64,000 bases of DNA from Dendrolimus kikuchii (GCA_019925095.2 CM034406.1:15658388-15722387), one strand, 5' to 3'; shown: positions 20,633-33,335, numbered from the stretch's first letter. The notes: generated from the letters alone by a model not told the origin. Made by a program: numbers and translations.

Positions 20633-22200
20633 CGTCGGCGGGCCCTGGTGCGTGGGCGGGGCGCGCCCCCCACGCAGTCGGATCCAAAGATGAGGTTGTT
20701 TGTATACGGTCTATTTGTGTAGTCGCTGTGTCCGCTGGCCGGCGGTTCCGTTCAGTTGTCCATTCCGCGTCCGCGCGCGCCTGCCCTCTGCGGGCCCTTC
20801 GCCCGCCCCCTTCGTTAATCAATAGTACAAACGAATATATTAAATATAATATTTATCATGTAAGTGAATTGAGTGGACCACGAGGATTGGACTAGCCCTA
20901 GTGAATATTTATTTTCTCCGTATTTGAAGCTTCTATCGTATTGCATTTAAGTAGGCGAATAATGGAAATGTGATTTTCATCGCGTCGAGGTCGAGTCAGA
21001 GGCTACACGTGACTCGCACAGAATACTTTATTTCGAGATATTTAATAATAACCTGTTGACATATTGAATATTATTTTATTAAGAGAATAAGACGAAAATT
21101 AACTACCGAAAGTGCTTTCTGAAAAATCTAATATAAGAGTGCTAATATGTAAGTTATAGGCGATTAATGTACAGAAAATTAATTTTGTTTAGACCAAAAT
21201 TTTCTTTTTATTAAAGATAAAGAAAACTGTATTTTTCTACTCTTAAAAATCTATCTGTAGTATTACAGAGAAGTTATTCTTTTTGAAAAAGAATTGTTTT
21301 GCATACTTCCCAAATAAGCTTTATTGAGATTAGGATTCTATGCAAATATTGTTGAATTTATTGTCGATCCACACTAACATAAAAATGTAAAATGTCTTTT
21401 TGGATGTTTGTTTGTTCATTCTTTTGCTTGTGAGTATGGACTGATTATCATCAAGTTCGGTATATATTTAATTAAAATAACTGGAAGCCACATATGCAGG
21501 TAAAGATAGTTAAACTGAATTAACCGCTCATAATTAAATTATATTTTTTACATATATTTTCGGTAAAAGGCATGATCATATACTTTTATCCCTAAAAGCG
21601 GGATAGTTGCTATGGGATGAAAATTAGAGAATGCAATTGAAGCAACGGAGTAAGCTCGTTTAGAGAAAAAAAAATGCTTGAATAAATGTGTATTTGAAAT
21701 AAATCACTGCTGGAACGACATATCCTTTAGAATAAAAAATAAAATAAACTTGTTAATAGTGACAAGAAATAGCCTTTATATATTAGCAATAAATAGACTT
21801 CGGTGCATGGTATAGCAATTTGTTTTTTTTTTGGTAATTCTTTTTAAAGATCTCTTTAGGTAAATCCTCCTCCACCTTTGTGTTTTTTTTTTTAATATCG
21901 AATAAATGTGATTATGAGACCATTGATTTAGTTTTGAACCAAAAATGGTTTGTGTAGCAACGTTGTTGACGCTCTGTAAAATATTTTAATGTTATTATTT
22001 TTTTGCCGTGGTAGGTCCACTTATGCCGGTTTCTATATCTTACTACACATCTTTTTTACTTAGCATTTGAATTTGTCATTAATTGCGGTGAATTTACCAT
22101 TGTTGGCACCCGACGTATATATTGATTGCCACCCCATGTATATATTGGTTGGCACCCAGTCAATATATTCAAGATATTAAAAATCTTAATATTTTCTGCT
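20633..22200. other. PPM1D 3' UTR and AT-rich downstream region
   Basis: G+C-rich sequence continues for about 190 bp after the stop and then drops sharply to AT-rich near 20820, so the first part is probably 3' UTR. Several AATAAA sites follow (for example near 21737 and 21900), and the true transcript end cannot be chosen. A degenerate Helitron-like stretch (GGATGTTTGTTTGTTC near 21401 to about 21660) is possible. Confidence 0.45.
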
Positions 22201-22210
22201 CTTAACGTAC

Positions 22211-22435
22211 AAAAAGGAGGAGGGTCTTTGTATGTTACATGAATTTTCCATCAATTGTGGGCCGATTTTCACATATTTTTTTTTAAATTTAAACCAGTAT
22301 ACTACTGAGGTGGTCCCATTGTCACCAAGTCAGGATCTGATAAGTGGGTCCCAGGGGAATCGAGAGCGACCCTCGAATATTATAGGCACGTACAACGTTT
22401 TTCATGTGTTTTTCTAAAGCTGTTCAAAAATCAAG
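22211..22435. repeat. Interspersed repeat family 5 (GGAGGAGG type), copy 1
   Basis: Blocks in the order AAAGGAGGAGGGTCTTT, TCAATTGTGGGCCGATTTTC, CAGTATACT and CCAAGTCAGGATCTGA recur in the same order at 29131-29395 and 29396-29645. No protein is encoded. Confidence 0.75.
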
Positions 22436-22516
22436 GCCTAGTTTCAAATCAATATTTTGTACATCTTGAAGTGGATACCATGTAAAACATAAAAAAAAAG
22501 GAAATGTGTGCTGGGA

Positions 22517-22733
22517 CACAGTAGAAGTGAAACTTCAACGGACAAGTGAAAAATGAATGGCAGTGAATAAGTGGCAAAATGGATCGCAACCAAATTTTAA
22601 CTTGAAGTTTTACGGGCAGATTGTTAATGTACTTGTCCAATTTGAAAATCTGCCTGTAAAATTTCAAGTTAAAATTTTGTTGAGATGCCATTCGTTTTTC
22701 ACTTGTCCGTTGATATTTCACTTCTACTATGTG
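22517..22733. repeat. Foldback element: ~90-bp arms, 23-nt loop
   Basis: The left arm 22517-22622 and right arm 22646-22733 are near-complementary: CACAGTAGAAGTGAAA, AACGGACAAGTGAAAAA, AATTTTAACTTGAAG and GGCAGATT all have complements in order. The left arm has about 20 extra nt near 22565-22585. Transcribed, it would form a long hairpin. No coding function. Confidence 0.88.
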
Positions 22734-24037
22734 TTCGATTTTTCTCAGGTTTACTGCAAATTATATTTGGTTAGGTTAGTTACATTTTAACGAATGCATT
22801 TTTTATTTAAACATATTTTATTTTGTCAAACAAAAAAACTGAATTTGATCCGGAACCAAAAAAAAAACATCCATAGTCTACTCTAAAATTATACCATCTC
22901 TCACCACGTCTAGTCTCAATATATGCCGCTCCTCCACGCGGCCGTAACGCTTTTTCGTGACAGAAAAATCCTAAGACCCCCGTCTATATAGAATTTTAAC
23001 TTCAAAATTGCAGAATATAGTAATTTATATGTTTTACTTCGCACCTACCTCAAGGTGTTGGAGAAAATATTTATTTATGCTTTTTAGTATGAAGTCGGTT
23101 TTGATTTTTGTTAGAAAAATGATGTAGCCATACAATAATACTCCTATTATCATTATGTTGGAACAATTAAAAGATTTCTTAATGTTTTGAATAAAGCAAT
23201 AGCATGCCAATTATTGTGTTTGGATAGAACAATGGTATAGTTTCCCCTATATGGAGTTTGTGTCAAATTTAAAATGTTAATAAAGCAAATAAATGGTTAA
23301 TAAGATATAGAAACTACGCATTAGTTGTGTATTATTTTCACTCTAGTGTAACTAAGAATGGACTGAAACTTAAGGTGTAAGTTACAAGATGAGTCCATTG
23401 TATGTGTTTATACGGCGTTCTTCGAATTTGACATGACACATGTCATATGTCAGACATGACAAGTATATATATATTTTACATATATGTCAATGTCTTATCA
23501 GGGATTTGAAAGAAAAAAAAATGTGTTTTATGCAATACATATCGGTTATTAATCAACCTTAAGCAATAATTACATTGGATTTTTTATTTATTTGTGCAAT
23601 GAATTTTATGATATAGTAATTAATGGGTGCAATACCATTTTTGGCTACAGAAAAAATTTACAATCTGGCCGAAATTTTAATGGGAAGTTTTAGTATACAG
23701 TTAGTTAGTGTTAGTGCACAGTGGTTTTTAGTATACAGGTGGATTTTTCAAGTGGGCATTCAGGGCGGAATCCCAAACTACGAAATTGCAAAAAAAGTCA
23801 AAGGAGTCTCGGGGCCCATTTTGATGAAAACTGATGTGGTATAATTGGATTTTTTCAAAAAACAATTACCCTAGTCGGGTATTGAGTCGGTTGATTTTGG
23901 AAAAACATACTGTATTATGACACCAATCTATAGAGTACCTTGTAAGGCAAAATGACCTAAACGTTTGATTCTTAAAAATCATCTTTGTTATAATTCTATA
24001 GTCATTACAGTATATTGCAAATAATTTAATTTAATTA
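22734..24037. other. Intergenic stretch
   Basis: AT-rich. Alternating GACATG/CATGTC palindromes lie at 23428-23460. A 73-codon frame at 23623-23844 resembles nothing known. A piece near 23085 (AAGTCGGTTTTGATTTTTG) looks like a lepidopteran repeat end. Confidence 0.4.
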
Positions 24038-24247
24038 TTGGCAGATAAATACACACATTGTATATCCTCAAACTAAGCAAGTTACGCTTGTGTTATGGGT
24101 TATATACACACAATTCAGACACCCAGACCATAGTAAATAACAGAAATTTCGTTTCCGAAATTTACCATGCCAGAATCGTACCCGGAGCCTCTGCGTTCCA
24201 GCGAGTTCGGCCGGCTAACACTTGGCTCTTGCTCAACCACAGAGGCA
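24038..24247 (-). mobile_element. tRNA-derived SINE family 1, copy 2
   Basis: Minus-strand head CCTCTGTGGTTGAGCAAG, then the body with GTTTCCGAAATT complement blocks and the GCGTAACTTGCTTA block. The B-box region is mutated (ACGATTC rather than TTCGATTC). Older than the copy at 12346-12598. Confidence 0.85.
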
Positions 24248-27200
24248 AAGTACTTGATTTATTATAAAGAAAGGAATATAGTTACAAGTTTTTGTCGCTT
24301 GTTCTTCATAAGTGTATAGTGGTGCCTGTGATAGGCACCTTTTAACTGAGATTCCTAGTAAAGTTTACAACTGTCGTTAGGAGTGCTGCTATGCCAAACA
24401 TATTCTGAATGTAGGAAACTGACTTTAAAATTTAAAAAAAAAAGTTAAAGGATTACAGTGGTTAAATTAGGGATATTAAAAAAATTGATGTACTTATAAA
24501 AAAGGGAAATCATGTTTAAAATCTATATGAAGTTTTATTGAACTAAGTTACACTGGAGAACATTTTTTTAGGTACTACAGTTAAAACTTAAGCACAGTTT
24601 TACACAAAATGATCCCGATGTACGTGCGTAGTAGACTAATTTTAGTAGCGCGTGACAGTGTACGATTTGTGTAAGCGGAACAGAGTTAAGAATACATAGC
24701 AACCTACACCATTTCCGCTTGCGAATAAAGTTCAATATAGATTATTTTCATGTCGGAAACCGGTCTGCACTTTTTTGCGGAAACGAACACTGCCGATCGG
24801 AATTATAAGTTGTGTACAACTGTAATTCTTATTCTATGTACACATGTTATCAATGTTTAAGAAGAAGAAACTCCCCAGCAACACGTTTAGCAATTTTTTT
24901 TATGATTACATAAATATGTTATACAATTATTTTTCGAAGAACTAATGGATTCATAGCATACAGTGTCCAACAAGAAAATGAGAACATATGTATACAAGAA
25001 CGCCGTGTAAACACACGATTTGTAAATATTTATAGGGAGAATATTGTAATGAATAATGTGCCTCATACGTTACCGACTTACAACAAATAAATAAATAGGT
25101 AAAGTGTTCTTTGATATATAGAATATGTATTTTTATTGAGAGTAAAAGTTTAGTAAAGTAATTTAGATTTAAAAGAGGATTTTAATATAATTTGTTAAGG
25201 AATTGTGTATAGTTTTATGTCGAAATAATTTACCTGTCACTTATGTAATTTACCAAGTTCAAAACTTCGACTCTTGAAGCCATGAGTAAATCGCGAATAT
25301 ACCTTGCGTTAACTCAGTAACTCACTGCGCTTGGAGTTCAATCTAAATTGCGCTATGACGCAACAAATTGCATGCGCTGAGTGAGTCGCAATGTGTGCTT
25401 GCATTGTGTTGTTAAACGTTCTGTGTTATGGCTAGAATATTCAAAGAAAAGTGCATTTGAGATCTATTAGAACTCGTAAGCGAGTTTATTGTAGTGTGTA
25501 TGAGACCAAATCGGCCCCCTAAAAACGGTTTTGAAATAAGACAAAATTTTAAGCGGGATACGAGTGTATTCTTGTTTTTGCCATAATAGAAGTATTGGCA
25601 TTATGAGCTTCTGTACTGAAGTGAAATAAACAATTTTGGATGTCGCACTAATTAAAGTTAAAGATTTAGGCTGCTTCACGTAGATATGGCGGTGGGTTTA
25701 AGGCGTTACTTGAGATGCGACATTATTAATGACGTTTTTTTTAAAGCTTTAAATAAGACTCATTCGGCTACAGCCTAAGCCTTGAACACTAACGCAGATG
25801 AAGCCCTAACATAAGAGGTCCATAAGATCCCTAACGAATTGAAATGAGATGAGACAACACATTTGGAATAAACGCGACGTAGCGCATTGTTACCCATCTC
25901 TAGTCTATTGACGTAGAAATTCTACGTCACTATTTCGTTGAATCAATTCTGTTCCTTAAAAAATAATCATGAACTAAGCTACAATAAAGGCTGAAATAGT
26001 GCATGTTGACATCTAGAAAACTATTAAATTTAATGCGAGTATTGTAACCTGCGCCAAACTTTATGAGGTATATAAAGTTTGGCGCAGGTTACAATACTCC
26101 AGAAGGCTTTTTTTATCAGAGGAAACCTTAGGACTGTAAGCCGCGCGTAACTGTTTATTTCGTTCTTGTAGCTAATCTGATGAGGCCATAAATTTTGGCG
26201 CAGACTAATTTCGAAGCTATATGTCGCAATGGATCAGTCTAAAGTGGTCTTGTAAAGCCCAGTTTTATTGATATTTATATAATTAAAGACCTTTCAAGAA
26301 AAATAACTACGAATAGAAATCGCTCAGTTAATGTAACTCTTAAATACCTATAAACCCTACTTTTGCAGAGGGCGACAAGTCTCTTGCGTTTTGATATAGA
26401 AAAACATTACTAGACTAACTAACATTATATTATTTAGAACATTTTTTTAACCGAATCAGTTAAAATATTAAATGAAAAAGGATCCTATTAAGACGAAATT
26501 TTTGACCGAGATGATATAAAAATATGTTTTAAGTGATTTAATGTGAATTGGAAATGTAGTGTTGTTTTTTTTTATATTGGAACGCAAGCAAGTACTTTTG
26601 CAAAAGTTTGTTTTGCAGTGTTTTTAGAGCCATGTTTTTTTACTCTGAAATTGCCACCTATTGTTACCTTCTTCCGTGCTGAAGATTGGACACATCTCAC
26701 TTCTAAGGAATTACAATCTTTCATTACTCTTGTTCCACCTGCATGCTGTGTGTACACTGAGAATATCTAGCTGCTTTAGAACTATATATAAATATGTATG
26801 GTCTATGATCTGACGTACAGACAGACATAAGCTACTACCAACTGAATACCAAAAAATATTGTCTTATTCTGCTCATCATAAAAGTTCTTAAGACGACCTT
26901 TACGCTTGTAAAATTTGTCTGCGTAAGCGCCTAAGACTGAGCACACATTACTATCGGTTAATATCTGAATCTGCTGTGCAAGTATTACCCAAATATTCAA
27001 GGCTTGTAACCGGTTTATAATTAACCGCTTTTTAAACGTTTTAATCGGTTTTAGCCACTATCTCGTTTGGAGTGTAAATTTTATAAAGAATGTAAACCTC
27101 CATTAACCGGTTTGTTCTGCGTGAATCATTTTTCTATATGACAACTGTTTCTAATATATACTGTATACTGTTATTAATATATCCTATTGAAGAAACTTTT

Positions 27201-27660
27201 GTTGCTAAAAACCGTTTAGTTGAGGTTAAACATAGAACAAAACCGAAATGAAAACCTCCTATGTATTAAGGGACTATAACCGGTTGACTTTTTTCGGTTT
27301 CCAAGTCGTAATCAATCGTAATGCGCGCGTAGTCTTAGAGCCTTATGCGACCAAAGCTTATACGTGTAGTGCCGGCCTTAAAGTAGGTATATTACGTAAG
27401 TGACAGGAAAATGGTTTTAGTGAAATATGTATCATGGAGGGTACCGTATGCCTTGTGACATAACTGCTGGTTATGGCATGATTTGCTAAAAATATGAGAA
27501 GCTAAACAAATTTTTAACTATACATTACTGAGAGTAAAAATGAATTATTGTAGATTTATTTTTTGATTTAAATAAAGTTTGTATGAAATATATTTTGCGT
27601 TTTTTATTGTTTTCAACTTTTAAGCGCTGTTGTTTTAGATTTCTCTTGGAAGAGTTTTTG
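24248..27660. other. Intergenic stretch with one perfect hairpin
   Basis: No coding gene recognised. Besides the inverted repeat at 26037-26099, AACCGGTT-containing blocks recur near 27008, 27110 and 27275. Open frames are short and unsupported. Confidence 0.4.
26037..26099. repeat. Perfect 28-bp inverted repeat with a 7-nt loop
   Basis: Left arm 26037-26064 (GAGTATTGTAACCTGCGCC...) is the exact complement of the right arm 26072-26099. The loop is GAGGTAT. There are no mismatches. A further GGCGCAGAC block lies downstream near 26197. Confidence 0.95.
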
Positions 27661-27663
27661 GTG

Positions 27664-27725
27664 TTAAGGGTAGAGGTAAGAAGGACGATCTTATATAGGA
27701 GTTAAATTGAAGATGTCCAGCGGTA
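27664..27725. repeat. Fragment of MITE family B end
   Basis: AAGGGTAGAGGTAAGAAGGA and the following GTGTCC-like block (ATGTCCAGC near 27712) resemble the ends of the MITE at 43833-44192. The opposite end was not found nearby. Confidence 0.4.
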
Positions 27726-28640
27726 AGTATAACGCCGTGTCGCTATTAGACGAATAGTGAGCGGCTAACTGTTTACTTAAATTTTGCCTCCCTATAATTT
27801 TTAAATAGAGTGTCCATACAGCGCGTATTGCGGCGTTTAGCTTGCCGACTCATTGAGTGAGCGTTCGCAGCGAACGATGCGCGCAGTCGGTGGCGCAGTT
27901 CGCTCACTACGCCGGAGCGCCAAAACTTGGTCTAAAGAATGGACCCAGTGTGTTTTTTTATATTTATCTTCATTTAATGACTCCAAAACAGATATCACTT
28001 CAAGAATATACAAGGCATTAAACACGACCACTCCTCTCAGAACACTGATATATACTAACCCGTAAGCGTTTTACCTTCTCATTGAGTTAGCGATCGATAA
28101 GCCGCTCAGACTCCGTCAGCCGCTTACTGTTGGTCTAATGGGGACACGACCTTAATAGTTTAAGAACCGATCAGAATGAGGCTAATATAGGCAAAGGCCG
28201 TCTGTAGATGATTATAGTATGGAAGAAGAACAAGGAATGACTAGTTTCAGTAATTTTCCTACGGAACTCTTTAAAGTTCGATCCAGCTGAAGTACCTGTA
28301 CAGAACGCCACTTGGTGTGAATGTAAACGCGAATATTTTTGGTTAAACCGTATTTATTTCATAACAAAGTATCCTAGGTGGTAGATGAGTGCGCGATGTG
28401 GCGTCTGCTGGTGCACAATAAGTTCGTTGCCAGCCTATTTTCGCTACCACCCTAAAGTAAACGCAACATCAGCGAAATGTTCGGTATGCATCGAACAATA
28501 CCATAAATATCTTAAAAACTACACCTGAGACCTGGGACTTGGTCAAACTAAATTTTGAGTTTTTATGACCTATGTTGATTTTTTCTGCATTTTCTACCCC
28601 ATGATTAAAAAGTTAGAGATGGAGGCACATGAATGCAAAT
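27726..28640. other. Intergenic stretch
   Basis: Moderate G+C patch at 27820-27935 with GAGCGTTCGCAGCGAACG, an imperfect palindrome. No gene recognised. Confidence 0.35.
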
Positions 28641-28647
28641 ACCCTAT

Positions 28648-29090
28648 CGTATAATATTTTCTTAAGTTTTCGCGACTTGTATACATATTAAAACTACGTT
28701 TTAACGGTTTTAAGCGCGGTAATTTTATTTGATTTTGGTTTTTCCGACGTTTCGGCCACTTTTCAGTGGCCGTGATCACGGAAGACAAAGATGTCAAGTG
28801 TCAATGAGTATTGTTAGTTTTATTTAGCCTACCGCCAACTTGTTAATTTTAATTTTGTTTATGGTTATTATTTACTCTATGGGAGCCTAATCTAATTTAC
28901 TACCGCTTCGCAACATGTTATGGCTTGAAGAGAAGAAGCGGCTCAAGAAAATCTTCAGCAAACATGCCTAGCTCTAATAATTTTATATAATATTAAAATG
29001 GGTGGAGGGAAAATTAAAATTAAATAATTAAAATTAACAAGTTGGCGGTAGGCTAAATAAAACTTTAGCAATACTCGTTGACCCTATCGT
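28648..29090. mobile_element. Repeat family 4, copy 1, with inverted internal arms
   Basis: ATAATATTTTCTTAAGTTTT, AAAACTACGTTTTAACGG and the hairpin CGGCCACTTTTCAGTGGCCG recur almost unchanged at 46551-46920. Within this copy a ~55-bp segment (GCCTACCGCCAACTTGTTAA near 28827) is repeated in inverted form at 29030-29090. Other copies: 42078-42281 and 49786-49960. No protein is encoded. Confidence 0.82.
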
Positions 29091-29130
29091 ATATTGAATT
29101 AATAAAATGTTATATAAGTATTGTTTTTAT

Positions 29131-29645
29131 TTCCAAAAGGAGGAGGTTCTTAAGTCGTCTGTATTTTTTTTTGTGTGTGTATTTGTGACGCGCATCTCTG
29201 TCTATTGTGGACCGATTTTCATATTTTTTTATGATTGAAACAGTATACTTCCAAATTGGTGCCATGGTTACCAAGTCAGGATCTGACGAGTGGTTCCTAA
29301 GGAAATCGTCAGTAACCCTCATTGAAGAGCGTTGAGCGTCTACATTCTTAAAAAAAAAAGCTTGTATACGCGTACAGTATAAAAATTTCTACAGGCATTT
29401 AATTTTTTGTACGCATGTTACGTGATTTCTCCGTCAATTGTGGAGCGGTTTTACCAATTTGTTATTTTATTCAAAACAGTATACTCGGGAGGTGGTTCCA
29501 TTTTCACCAAGTCAAAATCTGATGAATGAATCGCAGGGAAATCGAGAGCACCCTTGTTGAAAAGTGTCTTCATCGAAGAGTGAGATGGCAAACTTGTATA
29601 CGCGTGCCAGGAGTACAATTTCTACCGGCGCTTAATATATTATTT
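29131..29645. repeat. Two tandem copies of repeat family 5
   Basis: Unit 1 (29131-29395) and unit 2 (29396-29645) share in order AATTGTGG/ATTGTGGACCG, AAACAGTATACT, CCAAGTCA-ATCTGA, and TTGTATACGCGT. The related single copy is at 22211-22435, and a fragment lies at 51204-51300. Confidence 0.75.
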
Positions 29646-30136
29646 CTATAGCTAGTCAAGTATGAACGCAACTAAAAAGTAAAAACAAACAAAAAAGTAT
29701 TTTTAACAAAAATAAAACCGATTTCAAACTAAAAAGCAAAACATTAATATTTAACAGACTTCTTTTTACAATATCTTAAAGTCGGTGCAAAACATAAAAA
29801 TTATTTATTATATTTTAGCAAATTTGTTGTTTTTTATGTTAAACTTGTCACCACCTTGAAGATGTAGAGAAGTCGGTTAAATATGTAATTTTTACTTTTT
29901 AGTTTAAGTCGGTGTTGTTTTCGTTAACAAATTTTTTTCCTCATGTACAATTGAGGAAAATTGTGTAATTATTCGTTGTAGCTATAACTGAAGCGGCAAT
30001 CACAATATAGAATACGTCTTCTTGCCTATCCAGAGACCCAATAGATTTTGACTTAAACAAAAATATAAGGAATCTATAAGAGTTCTAATTTTGCCCTTTG
30101 GCGACGACGGAAACCTAATAATAGACGGTTTGGGGT

Positions 30137-30242
30137 TGACTGGAAAATATCGCTTCTTAGCGTTAAGACCACTTTTGTGCAAATAGTTTCAGTCTGTAAG
30201 ATTTATTTTGTAGTAGTGTAAAATAAAAAGTTATCTATCTAC
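30137..30242 (+). mobile_element. LINE 3' tail family 6, copy 1
   Basis: ATCGCTTCTTAGCGTTAAGACC, a GTCTGTAAG block and the ending AATAAAAAGTTATCTATCTA match the better preserved copy at 45748-45853. The CTAT-repeat tail after an AATAAA-like site is typical of non-LTR retroposon 3' ends. Confidence 0.65.
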
Positions 30243-32265
30243 ATATAACTACAAAGACGTCCTAGAAAAGGGTAGCGATAATTTGACAATTTTTTTGTAA
30301 ATAATTCGAAGCTGCAATCTGAAAATTACAAGTTTTTAGATATCATCTAATGAACTTCTGATTTTAAAATCCTTTAATAAAATCTGATACTATATACCAA
30401 TCATATTTATAAAACATATAGATATTGACATCCAAGCAATCTTCTAAAAATAAGTTTCGTAAATTCCATAACTGTATTCACCGTTATAAACATTTTTACA
30501 CGCTTGTCGATGAATGCGGATGTTATTGAGCGACATGGGCCGGCAACGGCATGAATGGGGTACCAACTCTCCCTATTTTTATACCCTATTGGTCGTAAAG
30601 CGTTCGTTCATTTCACCCTACTATTTTAACTCGGCTAGGTTATAGTTTGGGCGCGCGCTCTAGCGTCCTGCCGGGCTCCCCTAGCCAGCCGGTATCAGTT
30701 ACGCGGTTACGCCAGTGTCACGACGATCGTAGTGTGTGTTTGACATTGTGATTAAACTGTGATGTTTTAATAAAATTTAAATAATATTAACATTTCCATT
30801 AAATTCTACAACCGAACTTTCATATATTAGTGATTGTGTTTTTTTTAAATAGTGATGGGATAGGTTGGTGAAAATAACGCGGGAATAGACCGTAGTGTCG
30901 TAGTGTTGTTATTGATCGGTTTGTGAACGTCTGAATGTGCCACTGCACCGCATTATAGTGTTATGTTTTATTTATGTCGTTGTTTACATCCTTGCTCTCT
31001 GTTTAACCCTGTCACACATCGATTTCTGAATCGATAGTACTATTAATAGCTTCTGACATTAGTGTCTGGTTATCAAGTTTGTATAATTTAAGTAAATTAT
31101 ATATTTAATATGTTTATATATTTCCTCAGAAGGGGCTAGTCTAAAATTAAATATTTGGTTTGTGAAGTAAATATCGATACTTGGGTTGCTTTCGAATTGT
31201 GAACTTTATATAAATATATCCTGAGGAATCTACCTCATTTTCATATGTACAGTTTAATATGGTCCTTGTTATTAACAACATTGCATAATTGCTTCAATTC
31301 TAAGGCCGCGAAGAAGGAAAAATATGAATATAAAAATTAAATTTGATAACGAATTTGTTTATTCAGAGATATGAATTTCATTAAATTTCTTACTTAGATA
31401 TATTCTTCTAATGCTAGAGTTATCACAGGTTACGACAATTGTATACCCGACTGAATTAAATAATATGTAAGTAAATAATTCTACTTATAGGGAAAATGTT
31501 ATGTAAGTATATTATGAATATAAATAATATGTTACTAAATTAGAATAGTCTGGTTCATTATGCACTTTAATAATAATACGCTAATGGTAATAATATCTTT
31601 GCATTAAACCAATAATGGCCTCCCTTTTGTTATTACCAGAGGAAATCCGCTTGAAGACGTTGTCAAATGTGGAATTCGCTATATTGGGGTGGCACTAGCA
31701 TCCCCAAAATGATGTTATCGCCACTTAGGGCCGCAATACCTACTAAAATCTCTTGCCGTTCCCCCTGGGCGTCCATCGTCTTAGCTGTGGGATCGCTGGC
31801 GCATACGTCTCCAGACCGGACGGAATGTAGATTTGCTATCTGAAGCTACTAAGAAATTCCTTGCGCAAAAACCTTTCACTAATTAAAAATAGCCATAATT
31901 CTTGGGCCGGAATATTCATGAAAAACGTTCTTCAATTTATTTACTACTCGATTACTGTTTTTAAATTTGAAACTTCCAATTTGTACTTAAAATCTTTAAG
32001 TGGCGCTTCATTTTGTTTTCATCTAAAAGACAAGTCAAACCGGATGGACAAATAATAAACACTGTTAAATAGAGAAATAATTCGCGAACACATACTATAT
32101 GCCGTCAAGACAACTTGACTGGATACTCGATATACCAGTTTTTTATTATTAACGTCTTATAATTCGTTATTTGAATATTTGGCAGTTATTTATGCCGCGT
32201 TCGACGTAATTTGATAGTTTAATAACCAATTTCAAACGTCATAAATTCCAGAACTGCAGTCCTCT
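30243..32265. other. Intergenic stretch with one G+C-rich island
   Basis: Mostly AT-rich with no recognised gene. The island at 30640-30760 is annotated separately. A moderately G+C-rich piece at 31665-31830 is of unknown origin. Confidence 0.4.
30640..30760 (+). promoter_or_regulatory. Candidate promoter island
   Basis: A CpG-containing patch (GGGCGCGCGCTCTAGCG near 30649) in AT-rich surroundings contains ATCAGTTACGCGG near 30695, an initiator-like TCAGTT. It could be the start of a non-coding or 5' UTR exon of a gene whose coding part lies elsewhere. Inference only. Confidence 0.25.
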
Positions 32266-32269
32266 GATC

Positions 32270-32405
32270 TAGAGTATACTGTCATTACAACCTTGAGCTG
32301 TCTGCCGGCATCAGTGGCCAGCAGATTCCGCTCCCCCTTCAAGGCAGGCAACATGTTGGTAGCACCTTTGGTGTTTCAAATATCCATAAGGCAACGTTAA
32401 CCACT
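32270..32405 (+). mobile_element. Retroposon family 2, diverged fragment
   Basis: CATTACAACCTTGAG, GGCATCAGTGGCCAG, GTAGCACCTTTGGTGTT and ACGTTAACC follow the order of the family 2 body (reference copy 34987-35301 read on the minus strand). Confidence 0.75.
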
Positions 32406-33107
32406 TTTATCAGCTGTAGTTTAGTCATATAGGTAGTCATCAGTAATAAAAAAGAAAAGCAAAACTTGCGATTAAAATCATAGAAATTGTAATGGTCACG
32501 CTTAACCCAATTATAATATAGGCGGAGTACTTAGTAGTCAGCTAAACGCTGTTTGCTGCACAACATGAGCCTTACCGTGTTTGCGCCCCATATTTCGATA
32601 AATTTACCTTAGATATTATAAGCGACTGAATTTCTCTTTTTAGTTTGGATTCAATAAGATTTTACATATGTTAATAGCAAAATAACAGTTTTTGAATGCT
32701 ACAGCAAAGGTGTTGTAATGTTAGACAGTTCAGTTTTTGTACAATTTCAAAACCCAGTAAGTGCTTCCCAAGAAATTTTACAACAGCACAAAAAATGTCA
32801 AGAACATCAACACTGTGTCATTTTAAAACGCTTTTATTAAGCTTATTGGGACCAATACGACATTTTAGTACAGTTTTCACATGCTTTAGCAAACACAATA
32901 TGTCAGCAAATGTCAAGCAAGTCAATGAATACACATAAAATAATATCGCTAACGTATTTTTTTTTTAAAGTTCGTGAATTTCAAAACGTAGCGGGGCCCG
33001 TATATTCAAACCATAAAACCTTTCCTATTTCTTCAAAAAATTAATAAATAAATAAACTTCGTTCTTTCTTTAAACTAAGATTTATTTTTTATTTATTTTT
33101 TTATTGC

Positions 33108-33335
33108 AGGAGATCAGCAGACAGGCAGACGGCCCACTTGATGGAAAGCGGTTACCATCGCCTATGGACATTTGCAACACCAAGGGTGCTACAAATGCGC
33201 TGCTGCTCTCTTAAGGGAGACTGGAATCTGGCCACTAATGCCGGAACACAACTCAAGATTGTTATGGCGACATACTTTAGACCACGGGTGGTATCACACA
33301 TCCAATCGGGCAAATACCCTACACCTGTAAAGATG
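33108..33335 (-). mobile_element. Retroposon family 2, 5'-truncated copy
   Basis: Read on the minus strand it ends GTCTGCTGATCTCCTGCAAT followed by AAAA, the A-rich end of the family. The opposite (5') third is missing beyond about 33335. Confidence 0.85.

Noticed and set aside
19088..20822. Long open frames on the minus strand (up to 404 codons at 19459-20673) and in other plus frames across PPM1D exon 5
   Set aside because: They are open because the exon is very G+C-rich and so poor in stop codons. The splice phase and the conserved ADNTS block fix one plus-strand frame, and none of the others resembles a known protein.
29131..29645. CRISPR-like or satellite array
   Set aside because: Only two long imperfect units with no spacers; dispersed relatives exist at 22211 and 51204.
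32696..32938. 80-codon ORF beginning MLQQRCC
   Set aside because: No similarity recognised, no splice or promoter context, and a length expected by chance.
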